The notes: generated from the sequence alone by a model not told the origin. A DNA stretch of 64,000 nt from Candidatus Haliotispira prima (GCA_029867005.1 CP123443.1:558001-622000); one strand, 5' to 3'; numbered from the stretch's first letter, positions 52,537 through 62,537 are shown. Numbers and translations are program-made.

Positions 52537-53985
52537 TCAGAATGGTTGGAATTCATCCCTCTCGGGAACGGTCACAGAGCTATTGACAGCCAGTTTCGTT
52601 CGGTCTTGCGCCAGACTCTTGTCATCGTGCTGACTCTCCACATCATTGAGGTTGATCTGTTGTAATTGCACCAGCATTTCCCGGCTCTTGGTCAGTATCA
52701 TAGTCTCCGTGACTTTGCCCTTGGGCCTCGGGTGAGGCGGGGCATCGCCGACTTGGATGACAAGACGTTTGGTCGAATGCCATTTCAGGTCCGTCAAAGC
52801 GGCATAAATGCCCTCATAGACGGCCTCCGGCTTGTCTCCTCCTCCGTGCACCGTGATGCCGTCGAGAACCTCTTGTACCCTTTTCAAATCATCGTTGAAA
52901 TCAAACGGTTTCACCAAATACTCTTCGCCGTAGTCCCGATACAAGACAATGCCGATGCGGAAGCTGTCAAATTTCGCGATCTTTTCTTCTACCAACGGGA
53001 TCAATTCCGTGCGCAGGAATTTGACATTGTCGCGCATGCTGATAGTCGTATCCAAGACCAAGGCGATGTCGATCGTGTTTAGAGAAAGGTCGTCAATTTT
53101 CCGGTCGATATTGTTGAGCACGGATGTAATGGCCGGAGTTGAAGGAGGATTCCTCTTTTTCGTCAATACCGGCTCGCTGATGATGTCTTCTTTGGCCACG
53201 GAAGGTTGGACGGCCACCGGTTCCGTATCTTCTTTTTCCGGTATGCCGGGCATGGACAGGACGAAAGGGTTATCCTGAAAGGCCCCCGAGTAATCGGCGT
53301 AAGCCTTGCTAAAGGTGCGAATATTGAGCCACGAGCCCTTGCCTACGGTCTTACTGCCGTTGCGGCTCCAAGGGTAGCCGTAGTCCACAGTGAAGGGAAT
53401 GAAAGTGTGGAAGGCCCCCCGAGGAAAATAGGGGTTGCTTTCCGGAGTGGAATCAATCAGGGAATGGAGGCTATTGGGCAGAAACTTTCCGTTTAGCATC
53501 CGCTTCTCATCACCGTTGTAAATGTTATAGGAGGGAGCCCGCAGGGCGTAGACGTGCTGTTTCTTGGCCGGGTCATCGGTGTGGTCCGTAATCAGGATAG
53601 AGCCGATTTCCCGCTTGTTTTCAACCCACAGGTGGAAACCGTCTTCGCCGGGTTTGTACTCAATATACAGTTCGCCGGGCCGCAGCCGGATATTGTCCTG
53701 AGCCGAAAGTGTCGGGACGACAAGCACCGTCCCGGAGAAGCCCAAGGAGAAACCGAATAAGAAATTCAGGAGAAAACCCGAGAGCAAGAGCAAGGACAGA
53801 CCTGAGAGCAGGCTTGAGATTACAGCTTTCCTGCGGACAGTGCCGGAACCGGCCCCGAATCGGCAAAGTCTTTGGGATGCGGCTTGCCCTTGACATAGGG
53901 ACCACCGGGCCCCTAAGACAGGGCACACAGTTGTGGCCTTCCAATAGTTTGGTCTGCCGCCGACCGGTCTGTTTCGCTGCTTCAT
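52537..53985 (-). CDS. VWA-domain membrane-associated protein
   Basis: The ATG at 53985, preceded by GGAGGGGG, gives 482 residues. A long hydrophobic segment at about 55-95 (SSLLSGLSLLLLSGFLLNFLF) acts as a signal or anchor after a basic, cysteine-containing N-terminus. Residues about 97-240 form a beta domain. A von Willebrand A domain follows from about 303, with a MIDAS-like DTTIS at 312-316 (Thr in place of the usual Ser), IGIVLYRDYGEEY, and GGGDKPEAVYEGIYAAL. VWA domains bind ligands or partners through a metal ion. The protein is probably exposed to the periplasm. Confidence 0.7.
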   Translation of the reverse strand: MKQRNRPVGGRPNYWKATTVCPVLGARWSLCQGQAASQRLCRFGAGSGTVRRKAVISSLLSGLSLLLLSGFLLNFLFGFSLGFSGTVLVVPTLSAQDNIRLRPGELYIEYKPGEDGFHLWVENKREIGSILITDHTDDPAKKQHVYALRAPSYNIYNGDEKRMLNGKFLPNSLHSLIDSTPESNPYFPRGAFHTFIPFTVDYGYPWSRNGSKTVGKGSWLNIRTFSKAYADYSGAFQDNPFVLSMPGIPEKEDTEPVAVQPSVAKEDIISEPVLTKKRNPPSTPAITSVLNNIDRKIDDLSLNTIDIALVLDTTISMRDNVKFLRTELIPLVEEKIAKFDSFRIGIVLYRDYGEEYLVKPFDFNDDLKRVQEVLDGITVHGGGDKPEAVYEGIYAALTDLKWHSTKRLVIQVGDAPPHPRPKGKVTETMILTKSREMLVQLQQINLNDVESQHDDKSLAQDRTKLAVNSSVTVPERDEFQPF

Positions 53986-54380
53986 ATCCCCCTCCGGGAA
54001 GCTTTGATACATCAGGCTTTCAATGCTGAGTGCCGGAGACCCGCAGGAAAGTGCACGTTCTTCGTGCAATATATTTTTGCAAAAAGAATTACAGTCTCAC
54101 CGCAGAATTGGGGATTCCAAATAAATCCCAAGCCACCGTGCCCGTCATTGTTCCCGGCTGCCCCTCAAATGGGAACGCCTTTTTTTCATTTTATCCCGGA
54201 TTCCGGGAAAAGGGCAAAGAAAGGAAGAATTTTGGGAAAACAAGGAAACTTTTTCCATTTTTCTCCCTCTTCAGTCACGAGGGGAATCCCGAAAGTGGAT
54301 GGACGGGAAAGTACATTTTACAGATTAGGGCCGCGTTCCACAAAAGCAAAAGCGAGAACGCAGAGCGGAGGACGTAAATT
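53986..54380. promoter_or_regulatory. Divergent intergenic region
   Basis: It lies between the minus-strand VWA gene and the plus-strand lipoprotein gene and should carry promoters for both. I see no RNA gene, repeat or clear operator. Confidence 0.4.
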
Positions 54381-55559
54381 ATGCATACTGCGGGCGGAGT
54401 ACATCACAGCAGAGTTCGTACATATCTGAAGCCGGGGCCCCCGGAGCCAAGGCCGAAACGGGGACCAAATACAGAGGTGCGGTTGCGCTCTCGGTCTCGC
54501 CGTAAATCCGGTTGGTTGGCCGTGATTATTCCCAGGGTTATTCCGTGGGTTCTTCTGCTCAGTTGGAGCTGTAGTTTGGACCGGGCCATAGACGGACTTG
54601 GCCTGATGGAACGGGATATTCACCCCCCTGTACTACTTGAGCAACAAGGTTTTGAGGATTATTTTTCCTTTCGTTTTGACGAACCGATTCATTCCGGCGG
54701 GTTCTCTCAAATTCAGCCGGAGCTGCCCTTTGATTCGGCAGATATTTCGGGGACGGCTTTGGAAATCCGATTGGGACAGAAAACCGTACCCGGCAGGTCT
54801 TATTTGCTGCGGGCCTGGGTCGCTGACGCGGAGAATAACACCTTGCATTTTCTGGTGCGGGTCTACGGCAAGAATCTGTACCCGGCCCGACTGCTGATCA
54901 ATGAACTGAATCCGGAAGGAAGCAAAAGCTCCAATTCGCCCGAGGTAATTGAATTTTATGCAGAGGAAGGGGGCAATATTGGCGGGTTGATGTTTGCGGT
55001 GGGCACAAAGGAGGAAAATAAGGGTAGTTTTATTTTCCCTCCGCTGGATATAGCGGCGGGGGACTTTATCTTGCTGCACACACGTTGGGACCCGAGCCAC
55101 AAATACGATATTGAACGGGTCGATGAAACGGACAGTAAAGCCCGGGCCCGGGCCCGGCTGAGCAGTAATCAGGCTTGGGACTTCTGGGCCGATGAAATTT
55201 CCGGTCTGAGCGATACCAACGGGGCCTTGGCCCTCTACCAGTCCCCGCAAGGGGCTTTGATGGATGCTGTGATTTATTCTACCTCGGTGACAGCCGAACG
55301 CTATCGGGGTTGGAAAACGTCCTATCTGGAACGTCAGGTTGACATTCTGGCGGATCTGGGCGGCTGGTTGGGCAGCGGAAGCAGTCTTGTGCCGGAAGAT
55401 GCCATTCGCTCGAAGGATTCTACGGGTACTCGCAGCCTGTCGCGCCTACACGTTGACGGCAAGCCCGTAGATACCAACAGCGCGGCGGACTGGATCATCG
55501 TCCCGACCCGTGGCTACAGTTTTGGTGCGCCCAATATTTTGGAACGCTACAGCAAGTAG
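54381..55559 (+). CDS. Lamin-tail-like domain lipoprotein
   Basis: The ATG at 54381 follows GGAGG and gives 392 residues. A long basic N-terminus (about 45 residues) precedes the hydrophobic core and the lipobox LLLSWSC (about Cys64). A first beta domain (about 75-160) leads to a segment LLINELNPEGSKSSNSPEVIEFYAEEG that resembles the start of lamin-tail (LTD) domains, which often accompany surface proteins. The remainder shows LYQSPQGALMDAVIYST, also typical of LTD. Function is unknown and it is probably at the cell surface. Confidence 0.6.
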   Translation: MHTAGGVHHSRVRTYLKPGPPEPRPKRGPNTEVRLRSRSRRKSGWLAVIIPRVIPWVLLLSWSCSLDRAIDGLGLMERDIHPPVLLEQQGFEDYFSFRFDEPIHSGGFSQIQPELPFDSADISGTALEIRLGQKTVPGRSYLLRAWVADAENNTLHFLVRVYGKNLYPARLLINELNPEGSKSSNSPEVIEFYAEEGGNIGGLMFAVGTKEENKGSFIFPPLDIAAGDFILLHTRWDPSHKYDIERVDETDSKARARARLSSNQAWDFWADEISGLSDTNGALALYQSPQGALMDAVIYSTSVTAERYRGWKTSYLERQVDILADLGGWLGSGSSLVPEDAIRSKDSTGTRSLSRLHVDGKPVDTNSAADWIIVPTRGYSFGAPNILERYSK

Positions 55560-55734
55560 CACTTTCTCCGAGTTTTTGCGGAGTTCCCCGCCGGTTTGGT
55601 CTTGGCCCGGACATTCCGGTTGTCCGTCTTGATACTGGGCCGCCTGGTTCCGGGCTGTCCGGCTTGGGAAAACTTGTAGCGCGGCGGTTCCGCCGCTCTG
55701 CTGTGTATTGATATTCTTTGGAGGGTTGGCCGGA

Positions 55735-56427
55735 ATGGCAAAGACAGAGACTGTAGAGACAAAATTGGGGCAGGGTCACAGCCCTGAAGGCAATAGCGAT
55801 GGCAAATCGCGTTGTCCCTGGGCCGCAGGACAGGGGGACGAGCAGAGTCGGGCACGGATGCGCCTATATCACGACCGGGAATGGGGCGTACCGCTGCACG
55901 ATGAACGGCGGCATTTTGAATTTCTGTTGCTCGAAACCTTTCAGGCCGGCCTCAGTTGGCAGTGCATCCTCAATCGGCGCGAAGGTTTTCGCGCGGCTTT
56001 TGCCGCCTTTGATCCGGTCCGGGTTGCCGTGTTTGGCCGGAATGATGTTGAAAGGTTGTTACAGGACAGCGGTATCATCCGCAACCGCTCGAAGATAGAG
56101 GGGACCATTCAAAATGCCCGTTGCTTTTTAGAAGTTCAACAACAATGGGGCAATTTCGATGCCTATATTTGGCATTTTACCGAAGGCAAAAGCCTGCAAA
56201 ATTCTTGGCGCGAGGCCGGTCAGGTACCGGTCAGCAGTCCGCTGGCCGAAAAAGTTGCCGGTGATTTGAAACAACGCGGCTTTTGCCGCGTTGGCGCAGT
56301 CACAATCTACGCCCATTTGCAAGCCATTGGGGTGATTCAGGACCACCTGCAAAGTTGCTTCCGCTACCGGGACTTGGCGGAGACACAGGGTTCGGTTCTG
56401 CGGTCTCCATCTTCATCTTTATCTTGA
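55735..56427 (+). CDS. tag: DNA-3-methyladenine glycosylase I
   Basis: Tag removes 3-methyladenine from DNA. The ATG at 55735, with GGAGG upstream, gives 230 residues. Family motifs are YHDREWGVPLHDERRHFEFLLLETFQAGLSW (about residues 45-75, with the substrate-contacting Glu and Trp), a C26-type zinc ligand candidate in RCPWA, IIRNRSKIEGTIQNAR (about 117-132) and the C-terminal FCRVGAVTIYAHLQAIG. The N-terminal 25 residues are an extra polar stretch. The usual His-x-x-x-Cys zinc end is not obvious. Confidence 0.88.
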   Translation: MAKTETVETKLGQGHSPEGNSDGKSRCPWAAGQGDEQSRARMRLYHDREWGVPLHDERRHFEFLLLETFQAGLSWQCILNRREGFRAAFAAFDPVRVAVFGRNDVERLLQDSGIIRNRSKIEGTIQNARCFLEVQQQWGNFDAYIWHFTEGKSLQNSWREAGQVPVSSPLAEKVAGDLKQRGFCRVGAVTIYAHLQAIGVIQDHLQSCFRYRDLAETQGSVLRSPSSSLS

Positions 56428-56469
56428 GCTTCCGGTGCTGTGCCGGAGGAAGGCGGAGACAAAGAGAGT

Positions 56470-57714
56470 TTATAAATTTAGGAAGCGTCTGCGCATCAGG
56501 AAGATGGGGATGAAGATGGGCAGCACCAGAAAGAGGAAGGTGCGGAAAAAACCGATAAAGCCAAATTCCTGAATGAGTATGCCACCCAACATTGCACCTA
56601 ACGAATTGCTCAGAGTGGGGATTGCGGCATAAATGGCGATGGCGGTGTTGCGGTACTTCGTGAAATAGTGGTTGATCAAGGCGATAACGGTGATGTGAAA
56701 TAATCCGTAGGCGGCACTGTGGAGCAGTTGGCTCAGCAGAATTGGCAGGGCATATGGCAGGGTGGCATACGTCAGCAGGCGCAGCAGTGCTGCGCCGAAA
56801 GCGAGCAGCAGCATCCAGCCCAATGGCTTGCGGTAGAGGATGCGCCCACTCCGAAAAATAATGGGGATTTCGGAAAGAGTCGCAACAATAAAGAAGATGT
56901 TGATATTCCTGATATGCAACTCTTCGCGCAGGTAGAGGGCCAGAAAATTGGAGTTGATGCCCATGATTATCGACCAACAAATAATTAATGACAACAGCAG
57001 CGCAATCATCGGCCAGCCGAGAATCCGGATGCCGGTCTTTTGCGATGAAGAGGCCGATTCTGTGTCTTTTGCGGCAGAATCGGGAGGAATAATATCGGCG
57101 GCTTGGGCTTGGGCCCGAATTTGGCGCATACTGGCGGATGAGGAGCCCCCAAACATCAGTATTATCAAGCCGAACAGGCCCCAAACCCAAGTTTGGAGCC
57201 TCCAAGGGTCATACGGGTGGAATATTTCAAAGACCGCAGCCACGCCGAGAAAAAAGATGTAGCCGACACTGCCCATGCTGCGTATGCGGCCATAGTATTG
57301 TGGCAGGCCTTGGTAGCGGGCAGAAATATAGCTGTCGATCAGGCTCCCTTGAGGCAGAAAACTGGTGGCCAGCAGAATGATAAGAAAGAGGCTGCCCGCC
57401 AAATTTCCCGGGAATAACAGCCGGGAAAAGGCAAACGCGGCTAAGAGTAATCCCGTGAAAATCAGGGTGCGGTAGCAGCGCAGGGCATCGAGCAGGCGGC
57501 CACACAGCAGGATGGTCGCAAGGCCGACTATGTTGTAGACGGATAGCAGAAAGCCGATGTCCTTGGGGCTGTAGCCGGTCTCGCGCAGGACCAACGGCAG
57601 GTAGATGGAAACAAAGGACACCCCGGAAAACAGCAGGAAGGAATAGAGCTGGTGGAAGGTCAGTTCGCCCGGTCCCGGCTTGCCGGTTTGGTTGTTTGTA
57701 TCTTCCTGATTCAA
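56470..57714 (-). CDS. MFS transporter
   Basis: The 414-residue protein has twelve hydrophobic spans and belongs to the MFS_1-like/phenylpropionate-permease branch. Examples are FLLFSGVSFVSIYLPLVLRE (first span), VGLATILLCGRLLDAL with the family's G-R loop, and GSVGYIFFLGVAAVFEIF. A cytosolic linker (about residues 200-230) separates the halves. The substrate is unknown. The start is TTG 57714 without a clear Shine-Dalgarno, so it could be mis-set. The gene follows cca on the same strand, separated by a short tandem repeat. Confidence 0.78.
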   Translation of the reverse strand: MNQEDTNNQTGKPGPGELTFHQLYSFLLFSGVSFVSIYLPLVLRETGYSPKDIGFLLSVYNIVGLATILLCGRLLDALRCYRTLIFTGLLLAAFAFSRLLFPGNLAGSLFLIILLATSFLPQGSLIDSYISARYQGLPQYYGRIRSMGSVGYIFFLGVAAVFEIFHPYDPWRLQTWVWGLFGLIILMFGGSSSASMRQIRAQAQAADIIPPDSAAKDTESASSSQKTGIRILGWPMIALLLSLIICWSIIMGINSNFLALYLREELHIRNINIFFIVATLSEIPIIFRSGRILYRKPLGWMLLLAFGAALLRLLTYATLPYALPILLSQLLHSAAYGLFHITVIALINHYFTKYRNTAIAIYAAIPTLSNSLGAMLGGILIQEFGFIGFFRTFLFLVLPIFIPIFLMRRRFLNL

Positions 57715-57728
57715 GACGGGTACCTGTT

Positions 57729-57782
57729 GACTTTGAGGACTTTGAGGACTTTAGAGACTTTGGGCACTTTCGCGACTTTAAT
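57729..57782. repeat. Six-unit 9-bp tandem repeat
   Basis: Six units of type GACTTTGAG (the later ones degenerate) lie between the cca stop and the start of the MFS gene, overlapping the last 5 bp of cca. On the minus strand they lie immediately upstream of the MFS start, so copy-number change could alter its expression. Confidence 0.75.
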
Positions 57783-59682
57783 GGTTTTCTTCATAGCTTT
57801 CTTTGTGGATGTCACAAGCAATGCGTTGCAAAATCTCGGGTTGGTTGTCTTCGGGCCGCAACAGCACATGACGAAATAATTTTTGCAGCAACCGGCCCAT
57901 TCCCGGCCCGGCGGGAATGCCGCAGTCGCGGGCCAGAACCCTGCCGTCAATAGCCAGTTCTTTGACACTCAGTGCCGGTTCCCGGGCAATGACTTTGAGC
58001 AAGTCGTCACAGAATTCTGCCCAAAGTTCCTTGCCGGCGGCTTGGCCGCTGAAGCCCAAAAGACAGAGGGCCGGCAGGGAAAAGCCGGGCCCGAACAGGG
58101 CCAGAAAGCTTCTCAGGAGAATGCTCCGCTCCGCTCCGCTTGTGGCCAAATCGGTTTCGGCGGCCGGCTGTTTGCCGTAGTCATAGGCATCAGGATAAGC
58201 ATAGGCACACAGGAAATGGGGGCCCCAAACAAGTGCAGAATGGGCCAGAATGTACAAAGCCCCATTTTTTTCCCGATTAGAACACAGCAAGCTATCAAGG
58301 CCCTCTGCTGCGGTCCGGGATATCGTCTGGTCGTATGCGGTTGAATCGGTTTTGTGGCTCAGCCCGGTTTTGGCCCGCAGCAGTTGCTCAAGTGTCTGTT
58401 CTGTTTTGTGGTAAACAGCTTTCCTGTTGTCAGCTTGGTTTAAGTTTTGGCTTGAGTTTTGGCTTGGGGCCTCCGGAAGGGTCTGTAGCAAGCTCAAGTG
58501 CAGCAGGATCCAGGCAAAACTGAAAGCGGGGACCTGCTCGCTGTGCCACCGGAGATACGGACTATTCTGTAAATCGTGCTCTCGGGCTTTTTGCAGCAAA
58601 AGGGCCGGCAGGTTGTCGGTGCCCTGGCAGAGTTGTTGTTGTGAGCTTGATTGTGTGCCATGCCCAATCGGTTCGGGCAGTTCCGACCACTGCCTCCGGA
58701 TACGCTCCAAGGTCGCTGTGCCGTCTGCGTGTTGGCCGTTTTTGTGGTTTTGCGGTGCCCAAACCGGAGGAGGGAACGAGGGGGGGAAGATTTGGCCCCA
58801 CAGCCCGGAGTCGGTCAGGTAACGGAGGCCATCAAGGGCAAAGGGGGCCAGAAGCAGCTTGCGCAGTTCTTCCTGGACCCGGGGCTTTGAGACCTTGGCC
58901 AAGTTCGGATGTAGTTTCCGCATGGCCTCGAGGGTAAGAGGTTCGATGGCAAAGCCCAATTTGGCACTGAAACGGCAGGCCCGCAGCATGCGCAGGGCAT
59001 CTTCTTCAAAGCGCATATCGGCGCGGCCAATAGCGCAAATTAGCCGTTGTTGCAGGTGCCGGCGGCCCCCGTGGGGGTCGTAGAGCCGGCCGGGGAGTTC
59101 CATCGTTTTGGCCGTAGGCTCATTTCCGGCAGCCCGGAGTTCTTTGAGCCGTTCCCCGACAACTTGTGGGTCAGGCTCGAAGGCCAGAGCATTGATAGTG
59201 AAATCCCGCCGGGCCAAATCCCCGGACAGGTCATTGGTAAATTCCACACTTTCCGGGCGGCGGCCATCTTTATAAATGCCGTCACTGCGAAAGGTGGTAA
59301 TTTGGTAGGAGTTTTTGCGCTGCATTATGGTCACGGTACCGTGCTGCAAGCCCGTGGGCACGCAGCGGCGGAACAGCTTTTGTACTTGTTCGGGCAGGGC
59401 TGTTCCGGCCAGATCGTAGTCGCTGGAACTGTGGCCGAGCAGGCAGTCGCGCAATGCCCCGCCGACGATGACTACCTGGTGGTTCGCCTGTTGCAGACGT
59501 TGCAGCACGGTCAACAAATCTTGTGCCAAATCCTGAGGCACAGTGAGAGAGAAGGCACAAGAGGAATCATCAGAGGAGTCATAAGACAGATTCTGGGCCG
59601 GTATTGTATCAGGCATAGTAAAGTGCGTTTCCTTCCAAAGGCCGGAGCGGGGCCATTTATCGGCAGGTTTGGACTGAGCCAT
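57778..59682 (-). CDS. cca: CCA-adding tRNA nucleotidyltransferase
   Basis: The enzyme adds or repairs the CCA end of tRNA. The signature GGALRD (residues 74-79) and metal site DYDLAG (88-93) lie near the N-terminus. RRDFTINALAF (about 161-171) and the RFEEDALRMLRACRFSAKLGF motif (about 229-249) identify the class II family. At 634 residues it is much longer than usual (about 400-480). The extra length is a low-complexity, Gln/Ser-rich C-terminal part with no clear HD domain. A second ATG at 59616 is a possible start. Confidence 0.9.
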   Translation of the reverse strand: MAQSKPADKWPRSGLWKETHFTMPDTIPAQNLSYDSSDDSSCAFSLTVPQDLAQDLLTVLQRLQQANHQVVIVGGALRDCLLGHSSSDYDLAGTALPEQVQKLFRRCVPTGLQHGTVTIMQRKNSYQITTFRSDGIYKDGRRPESVEFTNDLSGDLARRDFTINALAFEPDPQVVGERLKELRAAGNEPTAKTMELPGRLYDPHGGRRHLQQRLICAIGRADMRFEEDALRMLRACRFSAKLGFAIEPLTLEAMRKLHPNLAKVSKPRVQEELRKLLLAPFALDGLRYLTDSGLWGQIFPPSFPPPVWAPQNHKNGQHADGTATLERIRRQWSELPEPIGHGTQSSSQQQLCQGTDNLPALLLQKAREHDLQNSPYLRWHSEQVPAFSFAWILLHLSLLQTLPEAPSQNSSQNLNQADNRKAVYHKTEQTLEQLLRAKTGLSHKTDSTAYDQTISRTAAEGLDSLLCSNREKNGALYILAHSALVWGPHFLCAYAYPDAYDYGKQPAAETDLATSGAERSILLRSFLALFGPGFSLPALCLLGFSGQAAGKELWAEFCDDLLKVIAREPALSVKELAIDGRVLARDCGIPAGPGMGRLLQKLFRHVLLRPEDNQPEILQRIACDIHKESYEENH

Positions 59683-59771
59683 GACAGGGTTTTATAAAAG
59701 AGTCCAAGACCATGCCATAATAACCCCACAATCAATAATCCTATGACCTATGACCAATAACCAAAAAACTT

Positions 59772-60431
59772 TCAGTAGAAATCTGAGCGGCCTATTATAG
59801 TCAGATTGTGGAACAGAGACTCCTGTTCGTTATCGCTGAGAATGTCGGCCACTCGGTCTGCCGGAGTGCCGGTTGGGATGCGGCGGTGAAAATCCGGGGC
59901 CGGGCGCAGGTCCAGACGGAGCATGTAGCCCCTTCGGCTGGGAGAGAGGTAGAATTCTATACACAGAATACTGTTCAGAGAATCCGGCTGACTAATCAGG
60001 AGCAAGCGTTCTATCGAGCGTTCATCGTAGTTTTCAAAGGGCTGACGGATGCGCATCTTGTAGATGATATCTCCGGTAAATTGGGCATTGGGGATCACGG
60101 TTTGAATCTTCATGTAACTGGCACCACGCCGGGGGTCGTAGCCCGGATTGAGGGCATCCTTTTCCGGGCTGATGCCATAGTTTTGCGGTATCTGAATCTG
60201 TTCGATTGGCATGGAGGTCGTGGCCAGTGTGGCAAAAAATTCGTTGTCGGGGGAATCCGGTTCATAGTATCTGTAGCGCAGTCGGAAAACCCCAATTTCC
60301 TGGCGGTTTATGCCCCGGCTGTACAACTTAATGTTGTGAACTTTTTCGCTGTTCGGCAGGCTGCGGCAGGTGAACAGCAGCCCGGCAAGCAGCAGAAAGG
60401 CCAACCCAAAGACAACACATTTGCACTTCAT
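59772..60431 (-). CDS. Lipoprotein, unknown function
   Basis: The ATG at 60431 gives 219 residues with a lipoprotein signal ending in LLFTC (about residue 22). The body is beta-rich with several short strands (GVFRLRYRYYEPDSPDNEFFATL, SILCIEFYLSPSRRGYMLRLDLR). I recognise no family. It follows rnfB by 29 bp on the same strand and is probably co-transcribed. Confidence 0.6.
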   Translation of the reverse strand: MKCKCVVFGLAFLLLAGLLFTCRSLPNSEKVHNIKLYSRGINRQEIGVFRLRYRYYEPDSPDNEFFATLATTSMPIEQIQIPQNYGISPEKDALNPGYDPRRGASYMKIQTVIPNAQFTGDIIYKMRIRQPFENYDERSIERLLLISQPDSLNSILCIEFYLSPSRRGYMLRLDLRPAPDFHRRIPTGTPADRVADILSDNEQESLFHNLTIIGRSDFY

Positions 60432-60460
60432 GCGAGGCCCGTCCTTCGTTCCCGATTTTG

Positions 60461-61360
60461 CTATTCGGCGGCTTGCCGGGCGAAGGTTTCCGTCCGGCTT
60501 TCTTTCAGCGTTTGGGCCTTGGCCAGTTCGCGCACGCCGGAACCCAGCGGAACGATACATTTGGAAGGGCATTTTTTGATTACCTCACCCAAGGCGGTGA
60601 AGTCGGGTGGCGTGGTTTGCAGGCTCAGTTGCTTGTAGTCGACATCGGCCAGATTATTATCAATTTTAAATTGCAGGGCCGGGTGTTTTCGTTCGCAGAC
60701 TCGGCAGCCAATGCAGCCGACTTTACAATTGCTGCGTGTCACCTTGCCGTGATCCAAGGCGTTGCAGATTACCCCGTACTCGGCCTGGCGGGGTATCATC
60801 CGGATAACTTTGGTGGGACAGACCGGGATGCACTTGCGGCAGTTGATGCACAGATCCGGGTCCACCACGGCCAAGGAGTCTTTGCTGATGCTGATGGCAT
60901 CAGTGGGGCACTGCCTGACGCAGGAGCCCAAGCCAATACAGCCGTATTGGCAGCTTTTGCTGCCTTTGAACAGCAGAGCGGCGGCCTGACAGTCTTCCAA
61001 GCCCTCATAGTCAAAGTCTGTTCGGGCGTAGTCCGGGCTGCCTTGGCACTTGACGAAGGCGACCTCGTCGGCCACGTCTCCGGCTTCCTGTTCCATAATC
61101 CGGCCCAAGGCCGCAGCAACGGAGTTGCCGCCCGGCGGGCACAGAGTCAAGTCTTCAGTCTTGCCGGTGTTGAGGGCAACGGCGTAGCCGTTGCAACCGG
61201 GGAAGCCACAGGCCCCACAGTTCAGGCCCGGAAGGCTTTCGGACAATGCTTCCCGGCGTTCGTCCCCGGGCACGTGGAGTTTTTTGGAGCTATAGGCCAG
61301 CAGCAGCCCGATGACGGTGGCCAGAACCAGCATGAAAAACAGGGCACTCAATATCAGCAT
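60461..61360 (-). CDS. rnfB: Electron transport complex subunit RnfB
   Basis: RnfB is the iron-sulfur subunit that passes electrons between ferredoxin and the membrane Rnf complex. The 299-residue protein has one N-terminal span (residues about 2-23) and the 4Fe-4S motif NCGACGFPGCNGY (C48, C51, C56, then C74). Two ferredoxin-type clusters (CIGLGSCVRQCP and CINCRKCIPVCP) and further cysteines (CKVGCIGCRVCERKHP, KCPSKCI) follow. No other rnf gene is found in the window, so the complex, if present, is encoded elsewhere or upstream genes were separated. Confidence 0.92.
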   Translation of the reverse strand: MLILSALFFMLVLATVIGLLLAYSSKKLHVPGDERREALSESLPGLNCGACGFPGCNGYAVALNTGKTEDLTLCPPGGNSVAAALGRIMEQEAGDVADEVAFVKCQGSPDYARTDFDYEGLEDCQAAALLFKGSKSCQYGCIGLGSCVRQCPTDAISISKDSLAVVDPDLCINCRKCIPVCPTKVIRMIPRQAEYGVICNALDHGKVTRSNCKVGCIGCRVCERKHPALQFKIDNNLADVDYKQLSLQTTPPDFTALGEVIKKCPSKCIVPLGSGVRELAKAQTLKESRTETFARQAAE

Positions 61361-61491
61361 AGCCTTATCTTAAATAGGTTTATAAACCGCTGTCAAGTGG
61401 GCCTGCCGAAGCGGTGGGTGGGCCGATTAGGCCGGGGGTTCGGGAGTCTCACCAGTCCGATAACGGGAGTGATTCAGGGCAAAGAATACGA

Positions 61492-62537
61492 TTATGGATT
61501 GCTGTAACGGTTGAGAGGCACTTGGTACTTAACTGTCTGTAAGCCCGCCACAACCTCTAATTGAAAAGCTGTTCCGGATATTGGCTGATTCTTTTCCGTC
61601 CCTATTATGCCGTAATAGTTACCTGCATCAGGGTAGCTGCCACCTAATTTATAAGTGTCAGAAAGAAACGACGGGTCAGAGCTAAATGAACCTACAGCAA
61701 GCGTCCCTAAAGTTTGGTTGAGCTTCTTTTCTTTGCCTTCTCCTGTGCGAGTCGTCAATGTAAAAGTATTAAAATTATTGGGTAATTGTACATAGGCCAC
61801 AAAAACGCCCTTTTGGTTTTCGTTGTAGTTCCATTCGGACAGGCTGCCGACAAACTGCTCTTCTGTCTGCGAACGGGCCCATGCGTCATCCCCTGCGGGG
61901 GGTAGCGCAGCGGTGGTAAAGGAAAGAGCCGCTGTATCATTGGCAATGGTGGCTTCTTCAATGGTGGCCCCTGCAATGATGGCCCCGGCCGGAATGGTAT
62001 TGGCTTCAAAGAACAAATACAGTTTGTAATCCGTATTGGCGGCAAGAACATCGGCCAGAGTAAGACCATTGGTAAAGTCACTGCCATAGTGCTGGCTGAT
62101 ACTAAACTTGCGAGTGCCGCCGGCCGGAATGTCGAGACTGACATAACCGGCATTGGCTTCTGCTTGTACTTTGGTGGGGGCCGCTTCCGTAGCCAAGCGA
62201 ATAACCGCCCCTATGTTGGTGAGTGCTAAGCTGCTGCTCATTTCCAGTTGCACGGAAGAGACCACAGCGGTAGCAGAAAGGGAAATAGGTGATTTTGCGG
62301 GTGAGTTACTGTTGTCGGACAGCGGCGCACAGGCGAGCAGAGACAGACTGAGAACGGACAGCAAAAGGGAGGGGAGAAGGCGTAAAAAAAATGAATAGAA
62401 AAGATTGTAACTAGTTGATATACAAGAAAATAACTGCTTACTTTCTAAAGTAGTGTGATATTGGATATTGGATATTGGATATTGGATATTATACTGTTTT
62501 TACCGATATCCGTCAATATTGAGTCTCGTTTTTTCAT
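61492..62537 (-). CDS. Phase-OFF lipoprotein, family 2 (locus J)
   Basis: On the minus strand the leader ATG at 62537 (after GGAGG) reads MKKRDSILTDIGKNSI and stops at TAG after five repeats. The lipoprotein frame is open to the lipobox LSLLAC and a family 2 body (LALTNIGAVIRLATEAAPT, KFSISQHYGSDFTNGLTLADVLAANTDYKLYLFF). One repeat gained or two lost gives 350 residues. It is a member of the same system about 9 kb from the main array, in the opposite direction. A TTG inside the signal could start a truncated product but leaves too short a signal. Confidence 0.75.
62457..62491 (-). repeat. Heptamer array, locus J, 5 copies
   Basis: Read on the minus strand: one TAATATC and four CAATATC units followed by ACACTACTTTAG. 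Confidence 0.95.

Noticed and set aside
60458..61507. 349-codon plus-strand frame
   Set aside because: Antisense to rnfB; the cysteine-rich motifs are on the other strand.
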